The position numbers were made by a program, and so were the translations under genes. Below are positions 17,707 to 26,673 of a DNA stretch of 33,204 nt, piece after piece. The DNA lies in contig NZ_CALUWS010000032.1 in the NCBI RefSeq assembly GCF_944324525.1, positions 1 to 33,204 of the forward strand, in the 5' to 3' direction. The notes under the pieces are model-generated. The model had not been told where the DNA came from. It saw nothing but the letters and a program-made list of their open reading frames with translations, and did not search any database. The DNA comes from an uncultured Desulfovibrio sp. (GTDB taxonomy: Bacteria; Desulfobacterota; Desulfovibrionia; Desulfovibrionales; Desulfovibrionaceae). Within the stretch, counting starts at the first letter, position 1. Every line of letters starts with the position of its first letter.

Positions 17707-17849
17707 GAGCATTTTCCGTTTGCAACGCGTTGCCTTGCAAACCGTACGGCCTGGCGTTTCGCGGAAAAAACGCGCTTTTCCGCTCACGTTCGGCCGGGCG
17801 GCGCTGTGCTGCCGCCTCGCATCTTGCCTTTTTCAAAGGCAAAATGCTC
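17707..17849 (+). repeat. Dispersed structured repeat, copy B
   Basis: This is the second copy of the element at 7583-7729. It has inverted ends GAGCATTTT (17707-17715) and AAAATGCTC (17841-17849). The central block around 17738-17768 is nearly identical to copy A, and the same two internal hairpins are present. It lies in the pheS leader, directly downstream of the rplT terminator. Confidence 0.8.
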
Positions 17850-17860
17850 CAGAGTGCCGC

Positions 17861-17919
17861 AAAAAAACATACGCGGCACGCCGATCACAGGCCGGGCCTG
17901 TTGCCGGAGCGTGCCGCGT
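17861..17919 (-). terminator. rplT terminator
   Basis: On the minus strand an 11-bp stem, ACGCGGCACGC with GCGTGCCGCGT, encloses a loop with its own small stem (CAGG/CCTG) and is followed by ATGTTTTTTTG. It lies 25 bp after the rplT stop and separates the IF3/L35/L20 unit from pheST. Confidence 0.9.
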
Positions 17920-17944
17920 CACACAGCAATCCGTACGACGTCGC

Positions 17945-18298
17945 CTAGTTCAGCGCGCCCTTGGCCAGCTCCACCACCTTGGCGAAATCGTCCTTGTGGT
18001 AGACGGCCAGGTCAGCGAGCACCTTGCGGTTCAGGGTGATGCCGGCCTTGTCGAGGCCGTGCATCAGACGGCTGTAGGACAGACCGTTGAGGCGCGCGCC
18101 CGCATTGATGCGCAGGATCCAGAGGGTGCGGAAATCGCGCTTGCGGTGCTTGCGGCCGATGAAGGAATATTGGAGCGCGCGCTCCACAGCCTCACGGGCG
18201 GTACGGTACAGGCGGCTGCGACCGCCACGGAAGCCCTTGGCAGCGCTCAGGTATTTCTTGTGCCGGCGATGGGCGGCAAGACCTCTCTTCACACGCAT
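17945..18298 (-). CDS. rplT: 50S ribosomal protein L20
   Basis: Binds 23S rRNA early in large-subunit assembly. The 117 residues match the family over the whole length: [22 protein letters not shown] at the N-terminus, [48 protein letters not shown] and [12 protein letters not shown]. The ATG follows GGAGG at 8 nt. It is separated from rpmI by an unusually long spacer of about 200 nt. In other bacteria L20 represses its own operon by binding leader RNA; the GC-rich hairpins in this spacer could serve that role, but I cannot show an L20 site. Confidence 0.98.
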   Translation of the reverse strand: MRVKRGLAAHRRHKKYLSAAKGFRGGRSRLYRTAREAVERALQYSFIGRKHRKRDFRTLWILRINAGARLNGLSYSRLMHGLDKAGITLNRKVLADLAVYHKDDFAKVVELAKGALN

Positions 18299-18496
18299 GG
18301 GTGTTTCCTCCTTTCACCCGGACAAGGCGGAGGTGATGCCCGCCGGGAGATAAAAAATCCGTTTCGCAGTGCGCTTGACGCGTAGCATGCAGGATTGGAC
18401 GCCCTTGCGTCGCGGCTCCTGCCGGCCGCCGGCCTTCCGGCCTTCGTCTTGCGCAAGCCCCGTCAGGGACGGCTCGGCCCGCGCAGACCCACGGCA

Positions 18497-18694
18497 CTAG
18501 CCGTTGGGCAGCATGCGGCGCACGGCCTTCTCGTTGGTCTTGTCCACGATGGCGGACTGGCCCAGACGCATCTTGCGGCCGGGGGCCTTCTTGGTCAGAA
18601 TATGGCGCAGATTCTGGCGGCGGCGCTTGAATTTGCCGCTGCCGGTCAGCTGGAACCGCTTGGCGGCGGCGCGCCGGGTCTTGATCTTAGGCAT
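18497..18694 (-). CDS. rpmI: 50S ribosomal protein L35
   Basis: A 65-residue, highly basic protein of the large subunit: MPKIKTRRAAAKRFQLTGSG, then KFKRRRQNLRHILTKKAPGRKMRLGQ. I chose the ATG at 18694, which follows AAGGAG at 6 nt and gives the family N-terminus; the ATG/TTG codons further upstream add non-homologous residues. It is in the conserved infC-rpmI-rplT order. Confidence 0.98.
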   Translation of the reverse strand: MPKIKTRRAAAKRFQLTGSGKFKRRRQNLRHILTKKAPGRKMRLGQSAIVDKTNEKAVRRMLPNG

Positions 18695-18796
18695 GATGTA
18701 CTCCTTGCACAATAATCGTACGGCCCGCCCTCAAAAAGGAAGGACGGGAAAGCATAGTGCCCTAAAAAGCGGCCGTATGCAAGCGCATTTTCCACG

Positions 18797-19328
18797 CTAC
18801 TTCTTGGGCACCAGCAGCATCTGCAGCGTGCGTCCCTCGGCGCGGGGCTCCTGATCCACCTTGGCCACATCGGCCAGGTCCTGCACCACGCGCTCAAGGA
18901 TGCTCAGACCGCGATCCTTATGGACGATCTCACGGCCGCGGAAAAATACCGTCACCTTGCAGCGGTCGCCGTCTTCAAGGAAGCGGCGGATATGGCGCAC
19001 CTTGGTCTCGTAGTCATGGTCGTCCGTCTTGGGACGCACCTTGATCTCCTTGATCTGCACCACGGACTGCCGCTTCTTGGCTTCCTGCTTCTTCTTCTGC
19101 TGTTCGTACTTGAACTTGCCATAGTCCATGATACGACAGACAGGCGGCTCCGACGTGGAAGCCACTTCCACAAGATCGAGGCCCGCTTCCTTGGCAAGAC
19201 TGATGGCCTCGTTACGCTGCAGAATCCCCAGCTGTTCCCCGTCGGCTCCGATGACTCGCACCTCTCTCGCACGGATCATCTCATTGCGGCGCACGCCGTC
19301 CTGTGCGACGTCGCGCCGCGGTCTCATG

Positions 19329-19342
<14 letters not shown>
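18797..19342 (-). CDS. infC: Translation initiation factor IF-3, probable AUA start
   Basis: IF3 binds the 30S subunit, prevents premature 50S joining and rejects non-canonical start codons. The N-domain ([22 protein letters not shown]), basic linker ([19 protein letters not shown]) and C-domain ([42 protein letters not shown]) are all present. An AGGAGG box (19351-19356) stands 8 nt before an in-frame ATA at 19342-19340, giving 181 residues. The first in-frame ATG (19327, giving 176 residues) is 23 nt from that box and has no Shine-Dalgarno of its own. infC in E. coli starts with AUU and is autoregulated through it. With the ATG instead, the gene begins one base after the thrS stop (TAACATG). 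The protein call is certain; the start is inferred. Confidence 0.95.
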
Positions 19343-21284
<1,942 letters not shown>

Positions 21285-21304
21285 GAAAAAACTCCTTATC
21301 GCTT

Positions 21305-21319
21305 CGCCGCATGGCGGCG
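21305..21319 (-). other. Hairpin directly before the thrS ribosome-binding site
   Basis: CGCCGC-CAT-GCGGCG forms a 6-bp stem 8 nt upstream of the AAGGAG box. A shorter relative, CCGC-CAT-GCGG, occurs earlier in the same leader (about 21375-21385). It may be a site of translational control, as thrS is autoregulated in E. coli, but the loops do not resemble a tRNA-Thr anticodon loop. Confidence 0.5.
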
Positions 21320-21327
21320 CATAACGC

Positions 21328-21360
21328 AAAAAGAAATGGGGAGGCGATACACCTCCCCAT
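21328..21360 (-). terminator. Hairpin terminator or attenuator in the thrS leader
   Basis: On the minus strand ATGGGGAGG pairs with CCTCCCCAT (9 bp, 7-nt loop), followed by TTCTTTTT. It ends only 43 bp before the thrS ATG, and the thrS Shine-Dalgarno is at 21291-21296. A promoter does not fit between. Either it ends the tRNA-Val transcript with partial read-through, or it is an attenuator for thrS. Confidence 0.85.
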
Positions 21361-21442
21361 CACTCTCAAAAATACCGCATGGCGGCTATAGTGGCGGGCA
21401 CTCAGCCCTTCGCCGTTAGGGGGACATTCCCCGGATCATCAC

Positions 21443-21519
21443 TGGTAGGAACGAGCAGACTTGAACTGCTGACCTCTTCCGTGTCAAGGAAGCGCTCTAG
21501 CCACCTGAGCTACGCTCCT
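21443..21519 (-). tRNA. tRNA-Val (anticodon GAC)
   Basis: A complete 77-nt cloverleaf with encoded CCA. The acceptor stem AGGAGCG pairs with CGTTCCT with one G-T pair. The D-stem is GCTC/GAGC. The anticodon stem CTTCC/GGAAG holds the loop TTGACAC, so the anticodon is GAC (Val, codons GUC and GUU). The T-arm is AGCAG-TTCAAGT-CTGCT. The discriminator is A, as expected for valine. Confidence 0.97.
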
Positions 21520-21537
21520 ACATGAGGCAAGAGTTCT

Positions 21538-21564
21538 TCTATACGCGACCCGACCAAAGGTCAA
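21538..21564 (-). promoter_or_regulatory. tRNA-Val promoter
   Basis: On the minus strand TTGACC (21564-21559) and TATAGA (21543-21538) are 15 bp apart, shorter than the usual 16-18. Transcription would start about 12 nt before the tRNA. A poly-A/T tract just upstream (21566-21590) could act as an UP-like element. Confidence 0.6.
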
Positions 21565-21950
21565 GTCTTTTTTTTTCTTCTTCCTCAAAAAAATATCGTC
21601 CCGTCTCCGCCCCGGGCGGCGGGCGCATCCCCCTGCGCGCCACCGGACGCGCCCGCACTGGACTGTGCAGGACAGGGGCGCAAGGTCTCGCCCACGGCGT
21701 CCAGCCCCCGCTTTGCCGAAAGGGGCCGTAAAGAGCTGCGAGCCCGTTTGCGCAGCGCGGCCGATCAACGCCACATGACCGGCAAACAGGACGGGCAGGC
21801 GGCCTTCCGCTGCGGAGCGGAGCAGACAGAGAGGATACCGCGTGATATGCGGCGGCAGTTGTGGAAGATGTTCCCCGCATGCGCAAGCGCAAGGACTCAC
21901 GGGCCGAAGCCCGCTCCCGTCGTGACGGCCATCCCTTCCCGGGCAACGGT
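21565..21950. other. Gene-free region between tRNA-Val and the transglycosylase
   Basis: About 390 bp downstream of the transglycosylase gene. Minus-strand open frames here (for example 21539-21946) run into the tRNA promoter and show no recognisable domain or good start, so I do not call them. A small CGGG-CTTCG-CCCG hairpin lies near 21897-21911 but has no T-run. No known structured RNA could be recognised. Confidence 0.5.
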
Positions 21951-23078
21951 TCAGGGCAGCGCGCCGGCGAACTGCGTCTTCAGATGCTGCACCTTGGCCA
22001 CATAGAAGCGCGTCTCCCGCACGGGAAGTTCCACGGTCAGCTTGCGGTAGAGGTCCTTCACGTCCAGACTGTTGATGCGGGCCACGGCTTCGGCGTTGGT
22101 GGGGGCCCAGAAACGGAGGAAGCGGTTGGGGCCCATGTTGTAGGCGGCCACGGCGCAGTACTCGCGGGCCACGGGATCGCGCACATCCTGGAAATATCTG
22201 GTCATAAGGATGTGCAGGTAGGCCGTGCCGTAGCGGATGTTGATCTCCGGGACGGCCAGTTCGTCAAAGCCCACATTGCCGCGCCTCCCGTACAGGAAGC
22301 GGTGCACTTCGTCGCTGGCCGTGCTGGGCAAAAGCTGCATGAGTCCCATGGCCGAACTGCGGCTGACCAGCGTGGGGCGAAAGGTGCTCTCGCTGTGGAT
22401 GATGGCGTAGACAAGAGCGGCGTTCAGCCCGTAGCGGCGGGAAAAGTTCTCCACCAGTTCCCTGTAGGAATCGGCGTGGGCCTGGAGGGTCCCGGAATCA
22501 TAGTGGGGCAGGGACAATACGGGAGCCACGGGGGCCACGGGCGCGGGCCGCCGGTGCAGCTCGGCCAGCTCGGCCAGATTGACCGGCTGATAGCCGTTCA
22601 TGAAGGCCCCGGAGGCCAGCCAGCGCAAAGGCCGCCCCTGACTGTCCAGCATATCGCCGTAAAAGTCCGGCTGCACGCCATAGAGCACGGGCATGCTGGA
22701 CCCGTCCAGCGCCAGCAGGGGAGCGAGCGCCGTGGTGGCATTGCCATCATAGAGGAGAGCCTTGTCGGTGATGGCCAGCCTGACGCCGTCCGCCTCAAAA
22801 CGGACCACATCCGTCCGCCGGGGCGGCGGCAGCGTTTCCGACGAAGTGACGAGCGTCCTGTCCACCGGCTGCCGCACGGCCCAGACGCGACCATCCGCCC
22901 CCTGCGCCATGATGGGGCGGGGCTTGTCCTCGGGACGCAGGCTGATCACCTGCGGATTGATGAGACCGCGCATCTCCGCCCCCCAGTACTGGGGGACGAA
23001 GCCGGCCAGCAACGGCACCAGCCCCAGAAGGCCCAGGAGCATGCAGGTGGCCAGCAGGAGGGTGATTCGGCGGGTCAT
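21951..23078 (-). CDS. Lytic murein transglycosylase (MltC-like SLT domain)
   Basis: A cell-wall enzyme that cleaves peptidoglycan, forming 1,6-anhydromuramic ends. The 375-residue product has an N-terminal hydrophobic segment (about 5-27) that anchors or exports it, a variable middle part (about 30-185) rich in PVAPVAPV-like linkers, and a C-terminal SLT domain (about 200-370): VYAIIHSESTFRP with the catalytic Glu, SSAMGLMQLLPSTA, NIRYGTAYLHIL and VAAYNMGPNRFLRF. Length and the N-terminal part resemble MltC. ATG 23078 follows AAGGA at 8 nt. Single gene with a good upstream promoter; no clear terminator follows. Confidence 0.92.
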   Translation of the reverse strand: MTRRITLLLATCMLLGLLGLVPLLAGFVPQYWGAEMRGLINPQVISLRPEDKPRPIMAQGADGRVWAVRQPVDRTLVTSSETLPPPRRTDVVRFEADGVRLAITDKALLYDGNATTALAPLLALDGSSMPVLYGVQPDFYGDMLDSQGRPLRWLASGAFMNGYQPVNLAELAELHRRPAPVAPVAPVLSLPHYDSGTLQAHADSYRELVENFSRRYGLNAALVYAIIHSESTFRPTLVSRSSAMGLMQLLPSTASDEVHRFLYGRRGNVGFDELAVPEINIRYGTAYLHILMTRYFQDVRDPVAREYCAVAAYNMGPNRFLRFWAPTNAEAVARINSLDVKDLYRKLTVELPVRETRFYVAKVQHLKTQFAGALP

Positions 23079-23120
23079 AGGCAGCATCCTTGCCGGAGCC
23101 TGTATTTCCGGCACGCTTCT

Positions 23121-23149
23121 AGTATGCAATGTTTTTGCCACAAAGACAA
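23121..23149 (-). promoter_or_regulatory. Sigma-70-type promoter of the transglycosylase
   Basis: On the minus strand TTGTCT (23149-23144), a 17-bp spacer and CATACT (23126-23121). Transcription would start near 23114, about 36 nt before the ATG at 23078. Confidence 0.65.
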
Positions 23150-23291
23150 TACCCTGTGATTCTGAGGTATTAAAAGGAATTTCCCCGATACTGAACAGGC
23201 GGCGTCAAAATTCCGTTGCCGCTTCCGCGTCCCTCCCATTGACCCGCAGGTACAGGCCGGATATGGTCGAAGGCAGTGCAGCCTTTTAAGG

Positions 23292-23510
23292 TCAGGACTC
23301 ATTATCAGGCAATATGTTCTGACTGAGATATTTTTATAACTTGTTGTAAAATAAATACTTATTTTTATAATCTGAGGTTTTTTGTTTCCAATTACTTTTA
23401 CCCAAGTAGCGGGTTTTGGGGAAGATGGGGGAGTGTGAGGGGGAAGAAACCCCTTTTTGCCGCGAGCAAAAGGGGTTTCTTCCCCCTCACAAAAGAGTAA
23501 TGAGTCCTGA
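23292..23510. mobile_element. MITE-like element with 13-bp terminal inverted repeats
   Basis: The ends TCAGGACTCATTA (23292-23304) and TAATGAGTCCTGA (23498-23510) are exact inverted repeats. The 219-bp interior encodes nothing. It contains an AT-rich left part and, at 23434-23491, a hairpin with about 26-bp arms and a 5-nt loop (CGCGA). No target-site duplication is obvious. It could be a non-autonomous element moved by a transposase encoded elsewhere, or an insertion-sequence remnant. Confidence 0.6.
23434..23491. repeat. Very long internal hairpin of the MITE-like element
   Basis: TGTGAGGGGGAAG... pairs with its complement over about 26 bp with a single bulged T; the loop is CGCGA. No T-run follows on either strand, so it is not an ordinary terminator. 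Confidence 0.8.
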
Positions 23511-23513
23511 GCC

Positions 23514-23550
23514 TAGAGCGTTTCACCTTTGAAAAAGGTGAAACGCTCTA
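23514..23550. repeat. Perfect 17-bp hairpin, possible minimal relative of repeats A/B
   Basis: TAGAGCGTTTCACCTTT and its exact complement flank a GAA loop. The arm resembles the ends of copies A and B (TAGCGC... and GAGCATTTT...CCTTTGAAA), so it may be an element reduced to its two ends. It is next to the 219-bp element but outside its inverted repeats. Confidence 0.6.
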
Positions 23551-23562
23551 TCGACTCCACCC

Positions 23563-23591
23563 TTGAGATTCCCGCGGCTTTTGCGTATGTC
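23563..23591 (+). promoter_or_regulatory. Possible promoter of the SulP operon
   Basis: TTGAGA (23563-23568), a 17-bp spacer and TATGTC (23586-23591). The leader to ATG 23722 would be about 124 nt. The -10 is weak. Confidence 0.35.
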
Positions 23592-23721
23592 CCTTTCGGC
23601 ACAAGCGCACCGACCGCAGCCGGGCCGTCGTTCCGGGCTGTCGTGCGGCAGGGACGGATACCGGGCCAAGCGCCCTCTTCTTTCCTTTTTTCGGGAGCAT
23701 GGCGCTCCGGGCTTGACCCTC

Positions 23722-25506
23722 ATGAAATATATCGACACCCTACTGCCCTTCTGGAAAGAACTGAAACGCTATCAGACCGCCGACTTTCGCGCCGATCTCG
23801 TGGCGGCCCTGACGGTCACGCCGGTGGCCGTACCGCAGGCCATGGCCTATGCGCTCATGGCCGGCGTGCATCCGCAATACGGCATCTACGCCTGCATGCT
23901 GCCGGTGGTGGTGGCGGCGCTCTGGGGTTCCTGCCGCTTCCTTGCCGCCGGGCCCACCAACGCCACGTCCATCGTCCTGCTCTCCACCATCGGCTCGGCC
24001 ACGGTGGGCGGCGTCGCCATCGCCGGCCTGCCGCCCTCCTATCAAATGACCTGCGTCTTCACCATCACCCTGCTCTGCGGCATGATCCAGGTGGCCATGG
24101 GGCTGGCCCGGCTGGGCGATCTGGCCAACTTCATCTCCCAGTCCGTCATGCAGGCCTTTGCCACGGGTACGGCCCTGCTCATCGCCTCCAGCCAGATCGA
24201 AACCGTGCTCGGCCTGCCGGACAGCCACTCCAGCGGCTTTTTCCTGCCGGTCTGGTCCGCCATCCAGCGGATCGATCAGGTAAACATCTGGTGCGTGGGC
24301 ATCGCCGCCCTGAGCATCTTCCTCGTGGAACTCTGCCGGCGCATCTCCCGCCGCCTGCCCGCCACCTTGCTGGCCCTGGTGGGAGCGGGCGTCTTTTCCT
24401 GGCTCATCGACGCCGGGAACAAGGGCGTGGCCCTGGTGGGGACCATCCCTTCGGTCATCCCGCCCATCTCCCGCCTGCCGCTGGACGTCACCATCTATAG
24501 GGATCTTTTCATGCCTGCCCTGGCGCTGGCGCTCATGGGCGCGGTCACCTCCCTTTCCACCGGCAAGCAGCTGGCCGGCCTCAAAGGCGACCGCTTCGAC
24601 GGCAGTCAGGAACTCATCGGGCAGGGGCTCGGCAACATGGCGGCGGCCTGCACGTCGAGCATCGTGGGCTGCGGTTCCTTCAGCCGCAGCGCGCTGGTGG
24701 TGACCTCCGGCGCACGCACGCGCATGGCCACCGTGCTTTCCGGCCTGCTGGCCCTGCCCATGCTCTGGCTCATCGCGCCCTTCATGAGCTGGCTGCCGCT
24801 TTCCGCTCTGGGCGGCGTGCTGCTGACCGTCTGCGTGCGGATGGTGGATGTGCCCGGCCTGCGGCTCTGCTTCAAGGCCACGCGCATCGACCGCACCGTC
24901 TTGCTGGTCACCTTTGCCGCCACCCTGCTGCTGGCGCTGGAGCAGGCCATCCTGCTGGGCGTGCTGCTCTCGCTCATCCTGTTCATCTTCAAGCTGGCCC
25001 ATCCACGCGTTTTCCGGCTTTCGCGCCATGATCCCATGATGCAGCACGCCCCGGAACCGCTGCCGGACGAGATCGCCGTCTACATCATCGAGGGCACGCT
25101 CTTCTTCGGGGCCATCAACGAGCTGGAACGCCGCATCTATGAAGAGACGGATACGCCGGTGCGGGTCATCGTCCTGCATCTGGCCCGCGTCTTCTGGCTG
25201 GACGCCGCGGGCACGCATTCTCTGGAGCAGTTCGTGGAACGCTGCCACGAGCGGCACATCCCGGTCATCCTCGTGGTCGGCAGCCGCAGCGTCCACGACA
25301 TCCTCAAGCGGACGGGCATGCTGAGCTATCTGGGCAAGGGCTTCGTGGCCCCCACCTTTGCCGACGGCCTCAAGCTCGGCTTCCGCACCTTCCACCGTCT
25401 GCAAAGCGACGAACGCCTGCATCTGCCCAAGCTGCCGCCTTCCAAGCGCAAGCAGAGCCGGCATGTCCATCATCCGCATCAGCACCACAAGAGCAGAAAC
25501 AAATGA
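23722..25506 (+). CDS. SulP-family anion permease with STAS domain
   Basis: An inner-membrane transporter of sulfate, bicarbonate or another anion. The 594-residue product opens with the family signature DLVAALTVTPVAVPQAMAYALMAG and HPQYGIYACMLPVVVAALWGS, has about ten or more hydrophobic segments, and ends with a cytoplasmic STAS domain (about 450-550: IAVYIIEGTLFFGA, then VIVLHLARVFWLDAAGTHSLEQF). The tail is His- and basic-rich (HVHHPHQHHKS), which is unusual. I chose ATG 23722, which fits the family N-terminus; it has no clear Shine-Dalgarno, and a TTG three codons upstream is possible. Its TGA overlaps the next ATG (ATGA). In a sulfate reducer sulfate is the obvious substrate, but bicarbonate is equally possible. 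Confidence 0.92.
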   Translation: MKYIDTLLPFWKELKRYQTADFRADLVAALTVTPVAVPQAMAYALMAGVHPQYGIYACMLPVVVAALWGSCRFLAAGPTNATSIVLLSTIGSATVGGVAIAGLPPSYQMTCVFTITLLCGMIQVAMGLARLGDLANFISQSVMQAFATGTALLIASSQIETVLGLPDSHSSGFFLPVWSAIQRIDQVNIWCVGIAALSIFLVELCRRISRRLPATLLALVGAGVFSWLIDAGNKGVALVGTIPSVIPPISRLPLDVTIYRDLFMPALALALMGAVTSLSTGKQLAGLKGDRFDGSQELIGQGLGNMAAACTSSIVGCGSFSRSALVVTSGARTRMATVLSGLLALPMLWLIAPFMSWLPLSALGGVLLTVCVRMVDVPGLRLCFKATRIDRTVLLVTFAATLLLALEQAILLGVLLSLILFIFKLAHPRVFRLSRHDPMMQHAPEPLPDEIAVYIIEGTLFFGAINELERRIYEETDTPVRVIVLHLARVFWLDAAGTHSLEQFVERCHERHIPVILVVGSRSVHDILKRTGMLSYLGKGFVAPTFADGLKLGFRTFHRLQSDERLHLPKLPPSKRKQSRHVHHPHQHHKSRNK

Positions 25507-26510
25507 ACCGACACCCCGCCCGCCCCTTGCCGCCCTGTCCGTCCGCCGCCGCGGAGCATCCCCCGGTCTTCGGCCCTGACGCGCCGTGGCTCGCGCCGCT
25601 GGCAGGCTACAGCGACCTGCCCTTCCGCCTGCTCTGCCGCGAATACGGCGCGGCGGTCTGCGTGACGGAGATGGTCAGCGCCAAGGGGCTTGTCTACCAT
25701 AGTCCCGGCACCGCCGAGCTGCTGGCGAGCCTGCCCGAGGATCAGCCGCTGGTGGTGCAGCTTTTCGGCGCCGAGGCCAGCTTTCTGGGCCAGGCCGTGG
25801 GCCTGCTGCGCGAGGCCGGTTACGGCTGGTTCGACCTGAACATGGGCTGTTCCGTGCCCAAGGTGCTCAAGCAGAAGGCCGGCGCGGCCATGCTCGGCGA
25901 TGTGGAGAACGCCCTCGACGTCGCCCGCGCCATGATCGCCGCCGCGGAGCCGGGCCATGTGGGCTTCAAGCTGCGCCTGGGACTGGACGACGGCCGTCAG
26001 GTCTGGCGGGAGCTGGCCCTGCGCCTGCAGGATGCCGGGGCCGGCTGGCTGACCCTGCACCCGCGCACCGCCCGGCAGGGCTTTGGCGGCGAAGCCCGCC
26101 ACGAGGCTCTTGCCGAACTTGCGCCGCAGCTCTCCATTCCCCTGCTGGCCAGCGGCGACCTCTTCAGCGCCGAGGACGGTCTGCGCGTCCAGACCGCCAC
26201 GGGGGTGAGCGGCGTCATGTACGCGCGCGGCGCGCTGCATGATCCCACCATCTTTGCCGCCCATCTGGCGCTCCAGCGGGGAGAGCCCGTCCCGCCGGTC
26301 ACGCCGCGGCGCCTGCGTGCCGTCATCGACCGGCACATCAGCCTGTCCCGCCGCCACTGCTCCGATGACGCCGTGCTCTGGAAGATGCGCAGCGTCGTGC
26401 CCCGCTACGTGAAGCATCTGCCCGGGGCGCGTGCCCTGCGCCATGCTCTCTGCCAGTGCACGGACTGGGAAGCGCTGCAGGACATCCTGGAGGAGTTCCT
26501 GCCGCAGTGA
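25503..26510 (+). CDS. tRNA-dihydrouridine synthase
   Basis: An FMN enzyme that reduces uridine to dihydrouridine in tRNA D-loops. The 335 residues have the TIM-barrel motifs LAPLAGYSDLPFRLLCREYGA (30-50), TEMVSAKGL, VQLFGA, DLNMGCSVPKVLKQKAGAAML with the catalytic Cys116, GFKLRLG, LTLHPRTARQGFGG, SGDLFS and GVMYARGAL (FMN phosphate site). The C-terminus (VVPRYVKHLPGARALR) matches the helical tRNA-binding domain. It is DusB-like, but I do not assign the paralogue. Its start overlaps the SulP stop by 4 bp (ATGA), so translation is coupled despite no evident functional link. Confidence 0.95.
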   Translation: MNRHPARPLPPCPSAAAEHPPVFGPDAPWLAPLAGYSDLPFRLLCREYGAAVCVTEMVSAKGLVYHSPGTAELLASLPEDQPLVVQLFGAEASFLGQAVGLLREAGYGWFDLNMGCSVPKVLKQKAGAAMLGDVENALDVARAMIAAAEPGHVGFKLRLGLDDGRQVWRELALRLQDAGAGWLTLHPRTARQGFGGEARHEALAELAPQLSIPLLASGDLFSAEDGLRVQTATGVSGVMYARGALHDPTIFAAHLALQRGEPVPPVTPRRLRAVIDRHISLSRRHCSDDAVLWKMRSVVPRYVKHLPGARALRHALCQCTDWEALQDILEEFLPQ

Positions 26511-26549
26511 GCGTTTGCCGCGCGCAGGCAGGCCGCAGGCCGCGTCCGG

Positions 26550-26578
26550 TTGAACTCTTCCGCCATGCGGACTATAAA
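26550..26578 (+). promoter_or_regulatory. Sigma-70-type promoter of ispH
   Basis: TTGAAC (26550-26555), a 17-bp spacer and TATAAA (26573-26578). Transcription would begin near 26585, leaving about 89 nt before ATG 26674. Confidence 0.75.
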
Positions 26579-26673
26579 GGGCGGGGCGTATCCGGCGTGT
26601 CCCGCCGGGCCGACCTTCCTTCCACCTTTTCCGGGCCCGGCGGCGCTCCGTCCGATCCCGCCAAGGAGACGTC

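Larger units (their letters stand above)
23150..23721. other. Gene-free, partly AT-rich intergenic zone
   Basis: Between the divergent transglycosylase and SulP genes there is about 570 bp with no plausible coding sequence. It holds the 219-bp MITE-like element (23292-23510), a 17-bp-stem hairpin (23514-23550) and a weak SulP promoter. The stretch 23313-23400 is strikingly AT-rich against the GC-rich surroundings, which suggests foreign origin. Confidence 0.7.

Noticed and set aside
17666-17842. N-terminal extension of PheS through repeat copy B
   Set aside because: The extension translates only repeat sequence, has no homology to PheS, starts with TTG and differs from copy A by offsetting indels.
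21419-21442. Leader peptide (MIRGMSP) just after tRNA-Val as a classical attenuator for thrS
   Set aside because: It has no Thr codons and no ribosome-binding site.
21285-21442. T-box riboswitch for thrS
   Set aside because: I could not find the conserved T-box sequence or a specifier loop.
21539-21946. A 135-residue minus-strand gene downstream of the transglycosylase
   Set aside because: It overlaps the tRNA-Val promoter, has no domain or good start context, and looks like chance open frame.
21861-23159. A 432-codon plus-strand frame opposite the transglycosylase
   Set aside because: Antisense shadow of a gene with clear SLT motifs.
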